From Halisarca cf. caerulea (Eukaryota > Porifera > Demospongiae > Chondrillida > Halisarcidae): a stretch of 64,000 nucleotides of DNA. The notes beneath the pieces are model-generated. The model worked only from the letters and a program-made list of their open reading frames with translations. It had not been told where the DNA came from and made no database searches. Of this stretch, positions 1-11,185 are shown one piece after another. The position numbers and the translations under genes are program-made. Positions within the stretch are counted from its first letter, which is position 1; the number at the start of each line of letters is the position of its first letter. The stretch lies in NCBI GenBank assembly GCA_963170055.1, contig CAUJGJ010000441.1, forward strand, positions 55,001-119,000, given 5' to 3'.

Positions 1-165
1 GATTTTCGGATAGTTCACTACTTGTTCTGTCTTTTCATGTTGTTTCATGTGAATTGAGAGGGATTTAAAGGTGCGACCAAGGTGAAGTTTGTCTGAAACT
101 GCTATGTAATTCCTAATTCTCTGTTCTCCTTCAGACAATAGAAACAATTGCTAGTTAAGTATCAT
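1..165 (-). repeat. inverted copy of an SRCR-locus intron segment
   Basis: The reverse complement matches the segments near 63113-63262 and 46615-46750, which follow SRCR A exons. Shared stretches include the complements of TTCACATGAAACTAG and of CTATTGTCTGA. It is the only one of these intron pieces in inverted orientation. I see nothing recognisable at 166-340. Confidence 0.7.
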
Positions 166-339
166 CATGCGCGGAATATAGGCAATGTTCGTCCAGTAAG
201 AAGACCTGGGTGAAAATCTTGTCAACTAAGTAGCAAAAGATCGATAATTCGTGCTGCTATTTCAAGACGGCCATTTTGTCAATTTATTCCTAGATGGCTA
301 TAAATACCCTGTGAGATCAAAACTATTCAGAATGCCCAA

Positions 340-3010
340 CATCGTTATCAAAGCCTTCATGACCCCTACCGAACGAGCAATTGAATCCATCCTCCTATGT
401 ACGCAAACGTAGATCATTAATCTCCAATGGTACGGATAGGAAATCTATTAGAATCAAAGGCAAATGTATTCTCATTAACAATCAGCCCAACGGTAGACTG
501 ATGGACAACATATTCCAACTTCATCCAGTTATCTCGGATGAGGATTAGGCCAACTCAATCCCATACTGCCTGCCTGCATCACCTAGTCCACATCAACCAG
601 ACTACTAGTAACCAGCTGCAGGAAGCTAGACACCCTAACCAATGCCAGCCAACTGCAACCTCAAATCAATGAATACAGCGCCGTGCCATGCAAATTGGCA
701 TCTGGAATACCCGAGTATAAATAATAAACTTGCATTCCTTCAATCAATAGTCTACAGCAAATAACTCAATATTCTATGCCTTACTGAAACCTGGTTATCA
801 GATCGTACTTACGACAACGAAGTATTACTGAATGGCTACATAATTTACAGACGAGATTGTGAATCTACAGGCGGTGGGGTCCTACTGGCTATAGCTGATC
901 GCATCCCCCCTCATCTAATCTACCGATCAACCAGCAGTGAACTCCTAGTTATAGAAATCCATCTTGACCAATCAAAACTCATCCTGTGCTGCGCATACAT
1001 CCCCCCCCCCCCCCAACCAGTACTCACACCTTGATGAACTTAAACATATCTTATGTCAACTACCTCCAGAAGCAGAGCTAAATTCTCCTTGGAGACTTAA
1101 ATATTCCCGACATAAACTGGTATACCCTTACTGCTAGCTCAACATCAAGTGCCATGTTCTGTGAACTAACTCTATCTCTGAACCTAGTGCAGCTAATCAA
1201 CGAAGCCACCCACATCCATGGCAACTGCCTAAACCTGGTTCTATGAAGTAACCCAGACAATTTACTCCATCTGAAAGTTGACCCCATCACATGTGCCACA
1301 AAATCAGATCACTACTTCATCACTTTTGACATACCTCAGCACCCAACTCACCACAGAACTGAACGCCCTCAAAATAAATTTATTTACTCCAAAGCTAACC
1401 TTACCAGACTATCTGCCACATCAGCCAACAGCCTCTGGGACATTTCACCAACTGAGTATAGAAATGTGCATAAGCTATGGCCATATATGAAAAAAATCTC
1501 AGAAGCCTGTAAACAGGACATCCCCACTGTCAAAATAACTTTAAGGTGTGGTTCACACCTCAAATCCATTACAAGATTAAATGCACACGCACACTTCGTC
1601 ACTCAATCAGTTGCAAACCTGCAAGCCAAAAACTTGCAAAACTTTCCCAGCTTGAGCAAGACCATCTAATTCAGACATCCATAAGGTCCTACGAATCTGA
1701 ACTAATCAGATCCCACCACCACAACCCCAAAAACTTTTTTTCGCCACCCCAAAAGTCTTTCAGATGGCAAATCTCTAATCCCCATCATTATGCACAACTC
1801 TCCAGTGATCCACAAACCAACTGAATAAGCTACTATTTTAAGCAACTTCTTCAACTCCATATTCATGAGAAGCACCTTCACTCTCCCACCCAATTAATCC
1901 AATTACATTCTCCCACCAACCAGCTTCACACCATACAAATGGACGAGTCAGACAAACTCCTAGTGCTATCCAACCTCGACCTTAGCAAGAGCCCTGGCTG
2001 CGACAACCTTAACCCCTACATACTAAAAGAATGTGCAGCATCCCTCGTCAGCTCAACCACTAAATTAGTTGACATCTCCCTACAAACCAGCTCCCACGCT
2101 GATGAATTGAAAACATACATAATAATTCCCATACTCAAAGGTGGGGACCCATCCACTGTATCAAACTATCAACCTATCTCTTCACTATGTTTCCTCTTGA
2201 AGGTATTCGAAGCTGTAATCTTTAACAAACTCATTGATTTCATATGGTCACAAATCAACACCAATCAATTCGGTTTCCTCTGCAACCGCTCATGCTTAAC
2301 CCAACTATTGACTTCATACTCAGAAGTATACACATCACTAGATGCCGGTATCTCCAGTGACATTGCATACTTTCATTTTAGAAAGGCATTCGACACTGTC
2401 CCCCATGCAAACTCCTCAAACTCTGGTTGTCAGGCATTACAGGACCCCTGTTGTTCTAGTTTAACCCTCACTAGTCTGATCTAAGCTTACTTCCTGTTCT
2501 TAGCTATGGCGACCCAGGCATATCAATAACATTATTAGTATGGAAAGTGCGCAATGTAGATCTACTAGATTCATCATTCCGTACAGTACACTCGATTAAA
2601 AGGAGAGACTCATTCAGCTAAACCTATTCCCCATCATGTATTGGTTTAAAATTCAAGACATCTTATCCCTTATCAAACGCCTACAATGTCCTGATGACCT
2701 CAGCATCTACAATCACGTAAATTTCGCAACACCAAACACCAGATTCAGTACCAAATCCATACAAGCTACGATATAACCATGGTCGAACGTCAATATGCAG
2801 ACACTTCTTCAACAGAGTAGTTAAATTATGGAATTCATTATACCACATATCAACCTAGACCTACCTTTCAACGCCATCAAACATCTTATTATTAAGTTCA
2901 AGTGGGACCAGTTCACCACCAACTTAGACCCCAACAACACTTATACATTTCACTTTGTCTGTCCATGTTCTCAGTGTTAGTTACTTCGAACATCTTTGAC
3001 TTCATGTAAT
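340..3010 (+). mobile_element. decayed CR1/L2-like non-LTR retrotransposon (LINE)
   Basis: A degenerate LINE reads left to right. Positions 690-1010 encode an endonuclease remnant with LTETWLSD and GGGVLLAIAD. Positions 1939-2484 encode the start of the reverse transcriptase. Positions about 2590-2970 encode a typical C-terminus, ending near a Cys pair (CPCSQC). The part of the polymerase that should carry the catalytic YADD box is missing, deleted at about 2415-2500. A 14-nt poly-C run lies at 1001-1014 inside the endonuclease region. Many stops and frameshifts show a dead copy. The right end is near 3000-3290, where duplicated intron sequence begins. The clade call (CR1 versus L2 or Rex) is uncertain. 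Confidence 0.75.
1939..2484 (+). pseudogene. LINE reverse transcriptase, N-terminal part
   Basis: The 181-residue open frame carries the standard LINE RT opening: LSKSPGCDNLNPYILKECA, then IIPILKGGD, SNYQPISSL (usually NYRPISLL), and QFGFLCNRSCLTQLL. This is the finger domain through RT blocks 1-3. It then reads into FRKAFDTVPH, corresponding to block 4 (motif A; the usual form is DFSKAFDTV, so the first Asp is replaced). The frame is lost before the palm YADD motif. In a live element this enzyme would copy RNA onto a nicked chromosomal target. The copy cannot encode an active polymerase. Confidence 0.75.
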
Positions 3011-3289
3011 TACCCTCACACACCTCACCATATATTGATTGTATGTGCCCTCTGTATCTCACTCGGTGTAATATATGAATATACTTAATGGCCTAACATA
3101 ACACACAATCTAATTTCCTGCCCTTTTTATCTCACTCTCCCCACTCCCATTCACTCAGTGCTTCAAATTTCCTTTCTTGTACCATCATATTTCAAGGCTG
3201 CATCACAAGTTGATGTCAGACCCTTAGCCTCTCACCATAGCCCCAACTACATTAAGCATCACCTCATTAGCGCCATCATGTTGGTTGTA

Positions 3290-3860
3290 AAGTATATAAT
3301 AATAATAATAATAATTATTATACACTGTTTATTTTGTATAATATTATGGTTTACTTTATATACTAGTTATCTGTTATCACAGTACTTCAATTCGGCTCAG
3401 CAAACATGTTTATGTGCATGTGACTCTCTGTAGTAGTGTGTACATAACATCTTGTTAAGTTTGGGCTCATGATTACAAAGTTAGACACATTATCCATTAA
3501 AAGAGAATGAAGCAGCAATGTGCAAAGTGTTTCAAGTTGATTTACAAACGGTGCACACTGCATGTCATGTGTTTATATCTTAACACATGTAAGTCATGGA
3601 ATATTTATTGCTTTAATTATCATGGAATAATGAAATCCCAGTAAATACATAAAATTTTGTGTGAATTAATTGATGAACTACATCATCACACACTAACTTA
3701 ATATTAGCACTGAATGCATATTTTTGGGTACTATAGTTCCAGAATAGTTTTGAGACTTCCCAGATGGTTTGAGTTAGGGTTAACCGATGGCCTGTTTTCA
3801 CATGATAGTCATGTGATGAGGGCTGTGACGTCATTGAACTCTTAGTACCGTTTGAACGTG
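3290..3860 (+). repeat. copy of the intron segment that follows SRCR B exons
   Basis: The segment matches 37795-38215 and 50625-51250 in the same order, with shared stretches such as TTTACTTTATATACTAGTTA and AGTTTGGGCTCATGATTACA. Those copies lie just 3' of SRCR exons B1 and B2. Its presence here implies that a B-type exon once lay to the left or was replaced by the LINE. A short (ATA)n tract is at 3297-3312. Confidence 0.7.
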
Positions 3861-4055
3861 AAGACTACTTTGAAGGTGGGGAAGCATGGCAAGGACAGAT
3901 GCGTTGCAAGCGGAAAAAAGTCAGAGGAAACAGGCCATTATTTAAAGAAGGCTGACGACTGAAGAAAGTGCAAAGTTGGCAAAAGAGGACAATTTTAAGC
4001 GTTAGGGTCATTCGGCGTGGGTCGGCAATCTCGAAGAACAAGGTATGTACGGTAA
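3778..4055 (+). other. promoter/first-exon-like segment shared with 48300-48545
   Basis: This stretch and 48300-48545 share CACATGATNGTCATGTGA, GAGNNCTGTGACGT and a conserved 3' edge, GAAGAACAAG followed by GT. It looks like a leader plus first exon ending at a donor site, but the frame from the ATG at about 3886 has stops. The second copy is inside a CGCATGTGGG-type element. No product is recognised. Confidence 0.4.
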
Positions 4056-4292
4056 TTGTTTTTCGAGCTTAAATCTAAATATAAAAATCTCTTACAATTA
4101 CGTGAATGAGTTTAAAAAGGCAGGCTTATATGATGCCGTGAACCAAGTTCAATTGTAACTCTGCTGTGCAAATTGTAAACAGTGCTGTGTTGATTTGTGT
4201 TCATGACCAAGTTCATTGAATTATCTTATGTTCACTTTTAATCTAATTATACATGCACAACACGAAATGTGCCATGATTAAAATGTTAATTA

Positions 4293-5616
4293 CACAGGCT
4301 CATTATAGCGCTTTTCGACTGGGGAAGAAAATGGCCGCCGCTCGAAATGGTAATATATACATCGAATTTTACAGCTCAAACAACAATGTACGTCGATTTT
4401 TACAACTGTTTAGTGTTTTAATGTTATTTATCGAAACAATAAACTACAAAACAGGCCCATGTGTCATACGCAGAAGTATAAAGATGATTTTGAAAAAGGT
4501 ACACTTTTTCTCTAAATGTCGATTTGGGGACGTGTAGACGGCCTCCCAAAGAGATGAAACTGGCATGAGATGAAAGAGTAAAGTTCATTTAAGATATGGA
4601 TGCTGAGCGGAGAACATATAACTCCAACTGAAATAGTTATAACGAAAAATGTACTTTTAGCGGGTAAAAATGGCTAAAAATAACAATTAAAATGGTAATA
4701 TCTTAGGCTAACCTGCTTATATAATCCCCGCTCAGCGAAAACAAGTATACAAGAGTATTTTAAATCGTTGGATTCTTTTGTTGTTCAGAAAAAGTCCCGG
4801 GTACACGTCCCCAAAACACGATATATTTGCAGGACGGTTCCAATCCGCCATTTCAGGATGACGTAAGGTGCGCGTCATCAGTATTGGGCATTTAATTCGT
4901 ATGGTACATTGGAAATAAGCGCCCTACAATGTTATCGACTACGTGAACAATCGATCTGGTCGGCAATTTGTTGTGCGGAAAGTTCTATTTTTCATTTAAT
5001 GGTTCCAACAAGTATCGGTGAGTTCTTATGCATATATTCTTGTCATTGATAGTCATATCTGCGGCGAAAGTGGCATACTTGACGACTAAGACGCAGAGAC
5101 AGTGGCACTAGCTTGCGTGCGAAATCAATCGATTAGTACAAAGTCAGAAAGTAGACTGAGCATGCTAACATTTTGCAGATTTTAGCTAGTGTTTCATTCG
5201 TGATCTAGGATATCCTGGATAGTATATAGTGCAGTTAGCTGTCACGGCACTTTCTTACATTGATTCGGCCTTCTGCAACGATCATTCGAGGTGGGAAGGT
5301 CGATATCGGCGGTACCTGGCCCTTTTTGACGGTACTAGTGTAGCTTGAACATTGCTACTAAACATTGATGTGCTTCTACAAATACCTAAACAAAACTTAT
5401 CAAGGCACAAAACGGCTTTTTGCCTTGTCAAAGTCGATAAGATTCGAAAGATTCTGCTATCGCTAAACCACCGTTAGCGCCCGCTTCTGATGACGTATTA
5501 CAATGTTTACCTTCTGTTGGTAATGACGTAGAGGTAAAATGTGACAAATTCCACAAATTCCATAACTTTGTCGCCTATAATCCCCAACTTCCAAAAAGCG
5601 CTATAATGCCCCTGTG
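4293..5616 (+). mobile_element. CACAGG-family TIR element, copy 1
   Basis: The termini are CACAGGCTCATTATAGCGC and its near complement ending CTATAATGCCCCTGTG, and the copy is flanked by the dinucleotide TA on both sides. It is about 1.32 kb and non-autonomous. The interior holds an inverted pair around CTGAGCGGAGAACATATAAC and CCCGCTCAG. Related copies are at 8577-10407 (opposite strand), 27722-29033 and 61122-62453. Confidence 0.85.
4331..4537 (+). CDS. small conserved ORF inside the CACAGG element
   Basis: This 68-residue frame begins MAAARNGNIYIEFYSSNNN just inside the terminal repeat. The same frame is open at 61160-61366, and is shifted by one base in the 27722 copy. The far more diverged, opposite-strand copy (10237-10360) keeps the spaced pattern NN, LML, IET and N at the protein level. 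That conservation suggests the first coding exon of the family's autonomous parent. A GTAATATA donor-like sequence follows codon 6, so it may also be spliced. The function is not recognised; a hydrophobic stretch near residues 25-40 is visible. Confidence 0.45.
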   Translation: MAAARNGNIYIEFYSSNNNVRRFLQLFSVLMLFIETINYKTGPCVIRRSIKMILKKVHFFSKCRFGDV

Positions 5617-5993
5617 TAACCAATTTAGTTTAATAATAATTTATAAACATTACAAAATAAGTATACGTGAATACAATAGTATAAAGGTTGCTTAAAAGTA
5701 TCATAACTATCCATAACAAACTGGAAATGGGCTCAAAGATCCTTTTTCAAAGCATTGGACCAAATGTGGTCGCATGAGGCTTTGACTAAAACATCAAGGT
5801 GGCAATGAGCCAAGACATCCAATAGATGTAGCTATTGCAATTGCAAAAACACCACAATCGTAGTATCCTTGTTGTCTCGGAATCATGATCATTTCTAGAT
5901 CCATCTTTTTGCCAACTATGCATTCATGCAATGCTCTGGGAGACTGCTCCAAGTCTGCTGGTCAAGAGTGTTGTACAAAGTGTGTCAAATATA

Positions 5994-7596
5994 CGCAGGT
6001 ATGTTAAGTCCGATATTAGACATAAAACAAAATGGCGGACGTTATCGAAGCACGAAGTTTATTGCCTTGTTTTCTGCTGAAATGTGAAATACTGCTCCAG
6101 ATATTGCTTGCGCATGTGGGACATGTCCACATTTGTTATGATAGCGCTTCTCAGGTTGCATAGTGATGAAATATTATATTTCGGCGCCTATAAAATATTT
6201 GTCACACATTTATCTTGTGATTCATGTTGTTATTCGGGCGTATACGAATGCCGAATCCGTGTTTAGTGACGTTTCTTGTCGTCACCGATGCTCTGTCACA
6301 TGCTGACATCTGACTAAACTTTAAAGTTCTTTAGAATTTTAGTTTTGCGCTGTGTGCTGCATGAGGGAACAAGGCTAAGACGGTTTTATAGTACCAAATG
6401 TGAGTTATTGGTGCGATCTAACTTTTCCATGTTGCGTATTTTGAATTTCTGCTCCAGTCCCGAGTTATGTGCGCTTAAAGTTCTGATTTTCTGGGCTGAT
6501 TTCACCGATCTCGGCTTTGGAGAGGAATGGCAAAATACGCAACATGGAAAACTTAGTAAATACTTCGCTATCGCGATTTATGTAAAAATATATCCCAGAA
6601 GCCGTTCCACCATGCAGCACACAGAGGAATTCCTTCGCGCGTAGGGGTAGGGAAAACCTTCGTAGCAGCTTCAACATAGACAACAGTCGTTAAAAACTAT
6701 GTTCAACGAGAAGTTTACATGTCTGCTAACTACAAACGTCCTTCTTCGATATTCTAAAACGTGTACAAGTTGAGAACAGAAGTTGTAAAAATGACCGAAA
6801 TTTTCACACTTTCGAATTAGCGCGGACATGTCTCACATGCGTGTACCAACATATGAACATATATATTTTGTAAATAAATGATTTCGAGGCCTATTTAATT
6901 CTCAATAGTTTGTCTCTGTCCACATTATTCAGACCTACGTGAAAACACAAAGATTGCAAATTCCGGTCGGAGAAATTTCGGGTTTTGCGTACAAAAGTAG
7001 GCTCAAAAGGTAGAACAAAGTATGAACTTTCTAAATCGAAAAATGAATTTTGATGCTCCGTTCCACGGCTGTTATGTCCAAGGTTATACACAAGAAACAC
7101 ACCTCTATGGGCACAAAACGCTGGACATAAAATGAATTGGGCAACGTACGAAGATTCATTTTTCGATTCTGGGGGTTTGGTCCTTTAAGAACAATCTGTG
7201 AAAGTTTCAATGCTAAAATCCAAAATTTTTCCGACCGGAATTTCGATTGAAATATTCTTGTGGAGTCATCTTCCTCCTTCGTTGAATATCACATGCAGTC
7301 ACGTGGTTTGATTACGTCATACAAAACCAGCCTTTGCGTATCTACCAGCAGATAAGTCGCCGAGTTGGTTCTTTCGACGAACGAAATTGTCTCTGAAGTA
7401 GATTAACAAAATTAGCAATGAAAGAGGCCTTTGGAAAGGTTATCATCTGATTTAACTTATGTTTTGAGGCGTTTAGTCGGCGATTTCATGTGACCATTGC
7501 GTGAAATTCCTTCTAATGTAAACAAAGTAATTGTTATGTAAACAATCGTGTTGTACGTAAACAATCCTCCCTGTTTTCGGACATAACATACCTGCG
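5994..7596 (+). mobile_element. CGCAGG-family TIR element, copy a
   Basis: The ends are CGCAGGTATGTTAAGTCCGA and the complement CGGACATAACATACCTGCG, with TA duplicated on both flanks. It is 1603 bp, including a nested 731-bp CGCATG element at 6111-6841. Just inside the left end is ATGGCGGACGTTATCGAAG, shared with the copies at 58602 and, on the other strand, 14548. It sits inside the C48-like protease region of the pseudogene above. Confidence 0.85.
6111..6841 (+). mobile_element. CGCATGTGGG-family MITE, copy 1
   Basis: The terminal repeats are CGCATGTGGGACATGTCC and its complement with one mismatch. The dinucleotide TG flanks both ends. It is 731 bp, with no protein-coding capacity. It is nested inside the CGCAGG element at 5994-7596. 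Confidence 0.88.
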
Positions 7597-8576
7597 TATG
7601 TAACTGCCCTTTAGAGTTAACTGTGGACGCCACAATCCAATGGTTCCTTCTGGTGTGGATTATCTGCACAAAATTGACAACACCCATGAGTGACACTCTT
7701 CATGCTGATAGTTGTAAAGTTGAAGCCAGACCACTAACATTTGAGAACTGATCCTTCAACAGTGTCTGTGCAAGATTTACATGATTGTCACCAAGACGGG
7801 CGCCCTCCACAACAACATTGCGATCCTGATTAGTCAAGGTCCAACCATCATGTGTCAGCCAGTGGTTCGCCAAGGGACCAGCAGAGGCACTATTGTCATC
7901 ATCGCAATTGTGAGATTATCATTTCAGTAGAAGTACTGGATGTTTTTCCTGTTTCTTTCTTGGATGTAAGGGTGTCTGTGACAGGTGGTGATAGATCAGA
8001 TGTTGGTATAGAAGTAGCTATATCAGCAGAACAATTTGAAGGTATTATCAGCCTCTTCATTTTCTCTACAAGCTTCACTTCTACCGAGAAAGTAAGTGTG
8101 CAAGGTACTTCAAGCCCTCCTTTTGGTAGATCAGCAGAAAACTGTCTTGGCCCACTCACTTTGCATGTAATTCTTCCATTTTGCTGGAGAAACAAAAAGC
8201 ACCTTGCTGATACTCGACGGGGAACGTGTCCCAATATTGTTTTATCGACACCAAGGACGGCAACAGCATATGGGTCGTGCAGGTTTCCTTCTTCCTTTTC
8301 GCAAAGCAATTGCTGATCGATGCTTGGGTTCCAGAACTCTTGAGAAATGTGATGCCCACGTATACAGCTGTCCACTGAGAACTCCATTGCTATTCTTTAC
8401 GTTATATCCGATGTTATTTCACACGTTTTCCTCAATCTAAGCAATAATCTAAAACGCAACAGCGCACGCCGCCATTTAGCTGCAGCCATCTGCTCAAAGT
8501 GATTATTCACAGATTATGAATATAATTATAGTGTTCTGAGAAGGCAATTGCCAAAATAAAAACTGCCAATGTTTAA

Positions 8577-10407
8577 TTTGGGCACGATTATAGCATATTT
8601 CAGAATGTGGGGATTTTAGGTGACAAAGTATTGGAATGTAGGGAATTTGTCACCTTTTTCATAAGCGTCATGACTACCTTTTAGGAAAACGTCACATTTG
8701 TCATCACAAGTTGCACAATCTCTGTCTGTAGCGGGAAATGTTTACATATTGCGGGAGCTACGATTTGAACATTTGCGCCGCCAAATCCGTCATTTTAAAG
8801 CTTTTAAAAGATGGATACGGTGATTAAAAGTATCAAATACCACATATGGACAAATTGCGTACACAAAAGTTGCAATCAAGAACCATTCGCGCAAAGATAT
8901 TCACACAAAATCCCCGAAATTGGTATCTGAAGCGTAGGTATTTCACTAGAGTTAGGGGTCACAATGAAAAATTCATTGCCGTCGGAATCATCCGAAAATA
9001 CTGTTTTAGATGAAATTCAGTACGGCGAATCTAATGGTGGTAACCGTTTTTCGATTGGTCGAAGTATGACCAAGTTATGCATAAAAATTAATCAAAATTG
9101 TGGTGCAACACGCGCGAGAAAACTACTTTCCACCAATGCGGAGTTAAATGAAATGGATCCAAAATTGTAGCAGATACTCACCACTGTCATGATCGACTAG
9201 GAAAGGCGTATTTCGGACAGTTATCCTTGCATTTGTCGGAGGGGGGTCTCCGAAATTTCCACACTAAACGTCCTTACAAGCTGGAAACATACGCGAAACA
9301 AACCCTCACGCTGTGCAAGGATGATCCATCCCTCAGCTATCCATAGCAGAAAATTGGGGGAGATTGCTCTACTTAAACCACCTGCGTTGCAGCAAAATAT
9401 GATTTTACGCATAACTTGGTCATACTTCAACCAATCGAAAAACGGTCACACCATTAGATTCGCCGTACTGACTTTCATCTAAAACATTATTTTCAGATGT
9501 TTCCGACAGCAATGATATTTTTCATTGTGACCCCTACTAAAGTACCCAAACAATATCAGAATCATACAATAATGTCAAGAGTTACCCTAATAATATTGAT
9601 GGTGAGAGGATTTTACCATAAAATAATACGAAGATCAGTTAAAATGACTGTAACTCACCCATAATCGTTCGCAAACAAAGATCGATAGATCAAAATCTAA
9701 GATTTAGTGTCCAACTTCCTTCGCTGAGAAAAACTAAACAAAACGACGAAACTAACTTTGATATCGAAACTATAACAGTAACACAGCAAATTTTCATGCG
9801 CGCGACCATTTTGGAATGATACGTAACGTCATCAATGATGTCACATTTAAATGGCGGCTTCGACCTTGTTTCAAAAAGAATGTAGAATCCGCACGTCTAG
9901 ATGGCCCTTCTTTGCGACGGAGACTGCAAAAATTATTTCAAAGTACCCTTGTGCATTTGTTTATTCTGAGCGGAGAAAATATAACCAGGTACGCAAAAGA
10001 TATAAGCATTTTTAAGGTTTAATTTTCACTATTTTACAGCGGAAAAGTACATTTTTGGTTATATCTATGTCATTTGGGGTTATATATTTTCCGCTCAGGA
10101 ATACCTTATGCAGTCGACTTTACTCTTTCATTTGATACTAGTTTTGTTCCTATTGAAGCACTTCTAGACGTGCGGACATCAGCATTTACTGCAAAAACAG
10201 TATTTTCTTTAGATTCTCATTTACTTATTTTCGCATTCAATATGTTTTTTTTTCGTTTAATGTTTCGATAATAAGCATTAAAATGTGTAGAAGATTTAAA
10301 ATGGGCCAGAAATTATTTCTGCGAGTCAAAATTGTCATGTATTTGTCACCCCTTTTTGGCGGCAGCCATTTTTTTAGTATTCTGAAATCCGCTATAATGA
10401 GCCTGTG
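8577..10407 (-). mobile_element. CACAGG-family TIR element, copy 2 (diverged)
   Basis: The right end reads CGCTATAATGAGCCTGTG. The left end is degenerate but aligns with the reverse complement of the 3' ends of the other copies (GGGGATTTTAGGTGACAAAG against GGGGATTATAGGCGACAAAG). AA flanks both ends. At 1.83 kb it is longer and older than the other copies. It contains the CTGAGCGGAGAAAATATAAC inverted pair and, on the minus strand at 10237-10360, a decayed form of the family's small ORF. 8388-8576 holds nothing I recognise. Confidence 0.75.
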
Positions 10408-10429
10408 AACTTTTCTTCCCGCCAACCTT

Positions 10430-10690
10430 TCCGGCTATACGGTACGTATAGCAAATCTCAAAGGGATTTAAAGCATAGATAGTAGAGAGCGATATATATT
10501 TGGTCATGATCACTTTGGAAACAACAACAATCAGTAAACAACTTCTCAGCTACTCTTTTTCAGGAAAGTGTTCATAACTATTGGACTGTAAGTCCTAGAT
10601 TTCTAAAAGCATATCAGTCCAAAGAACGAATGATAGGCTTTCTTGAGGTATGCACTTATGAGCTTGCCAACATTATGTGAGTTTTCAAAA
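10430..10690 (+). repeat. SRCR-locus intron segment with exon-like tail
   Basis: The segment matches 51263-51530 and 38215-38440. All three contain a stretch beginning GAAAGYRYTC that, in this copy and at 38332, follows a TTTCAG acceptor-like site. It encodes PRFLKAYQSKERMIGFL here and PRFPKVYQSKEQVIGFL at 38332. The 51385 copy has a stop and has lost the acceptor AG. It may be an unrecognised exon or simply a duplicated intron. Confidence 0.5.
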
Positions 10691-10699
10691 GTATTTAAT

Positions 10700-11185
10700 T
10701 GAGTCAGGCTGGCCCGCAATACCCGAGTAATGTTCTAAGATCCCATCACGAGCCGGGGGGCTTCAGGTGGCTTACGCTTCCACCTCGGTCTTGTGGGCCA
10801 GAACGCCTGCCCGCAATGATCCTCTCTCCTTTCATGCATGATACCTTCCCTCAGTTCCTTCCCCACACTACTCTCCTACCTGTACTCCTATATACTGTCT
10901 GACTATACATTTGAGTTTGGCATAAGGCTGGATCAGGTGGAGCCTGTTACCGGAAACGGGACTGCAGGGAACCGGAACTTCCCTGGCAACCGGAAATACG
11001 TAACCGGAAGTGTCCCTCCCCCCGGAAATAAGTGGGCTCCGCCCCCTGGGATTGACATTCTGGCTTGGGGGAGAGGGTAACTACCCGCCTGTCACCAAGG
11101 GTGAGCGTTGTAACCACGCTCCACCCGACCCCAAGCCACCTATACCCCCTCTCTTCCTGAACCCCTTAGGGGAAAGTAATATAGC
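10700..11185 (-). other. probable 3' terminal region of the Ngaro-like element
   Basis: This non-coding stretch follows the recombinase gene in the minus direction. It is more GC-rich than its surroundings. It holds five CCGGAA motifs at about 10951-11027 and repeats of the phrase CCCGCAAT (10711 and 10811). Ngaro elements usually carry split direct repeats; I did not find a convincing partner near the right end (18334-18500). Confidence 0.35.

Larger units (their letters stand above)
5707..8387 (-). pseudogene. HIRAN-domain plus C48 (Ulp1-like) cysteine-protease pseudogene, split by a transposon
   Basis: The frame starts at 8387. About 100 residues form a HIRAN-like domain: CIRGHHISQEFW, HDPYAVAVLG, ILGHVPRRVS, FSADLPKGGLEVPC. 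After a frame change, 7884-7706 encodes a linker with LAQTLLKDQF and GLASTL. Next come an in-frame stop and IIHTRRNHWIVAST, which fits the catalytic His region of C48 proteases. A transposon (5994-7596) interrupts here. The reading resumes left of 5993 with FDTL (candidate catalytic Asp, needing a one-base shift) and PRQQGYYDCGVFAIAIATS, which supplies the Gln and the nucleophile Cys. It ends LMRPHLVQC and SPFP before a stop at 5707. HIRAN domains bind DNA 3' ends and C48 enzymes cleave SUMO-like proteins; the role of this fusion is unknown. The decay and transposon neighbours suggest a dead host gene or mobile-element cargo. Confidence 0.7.
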
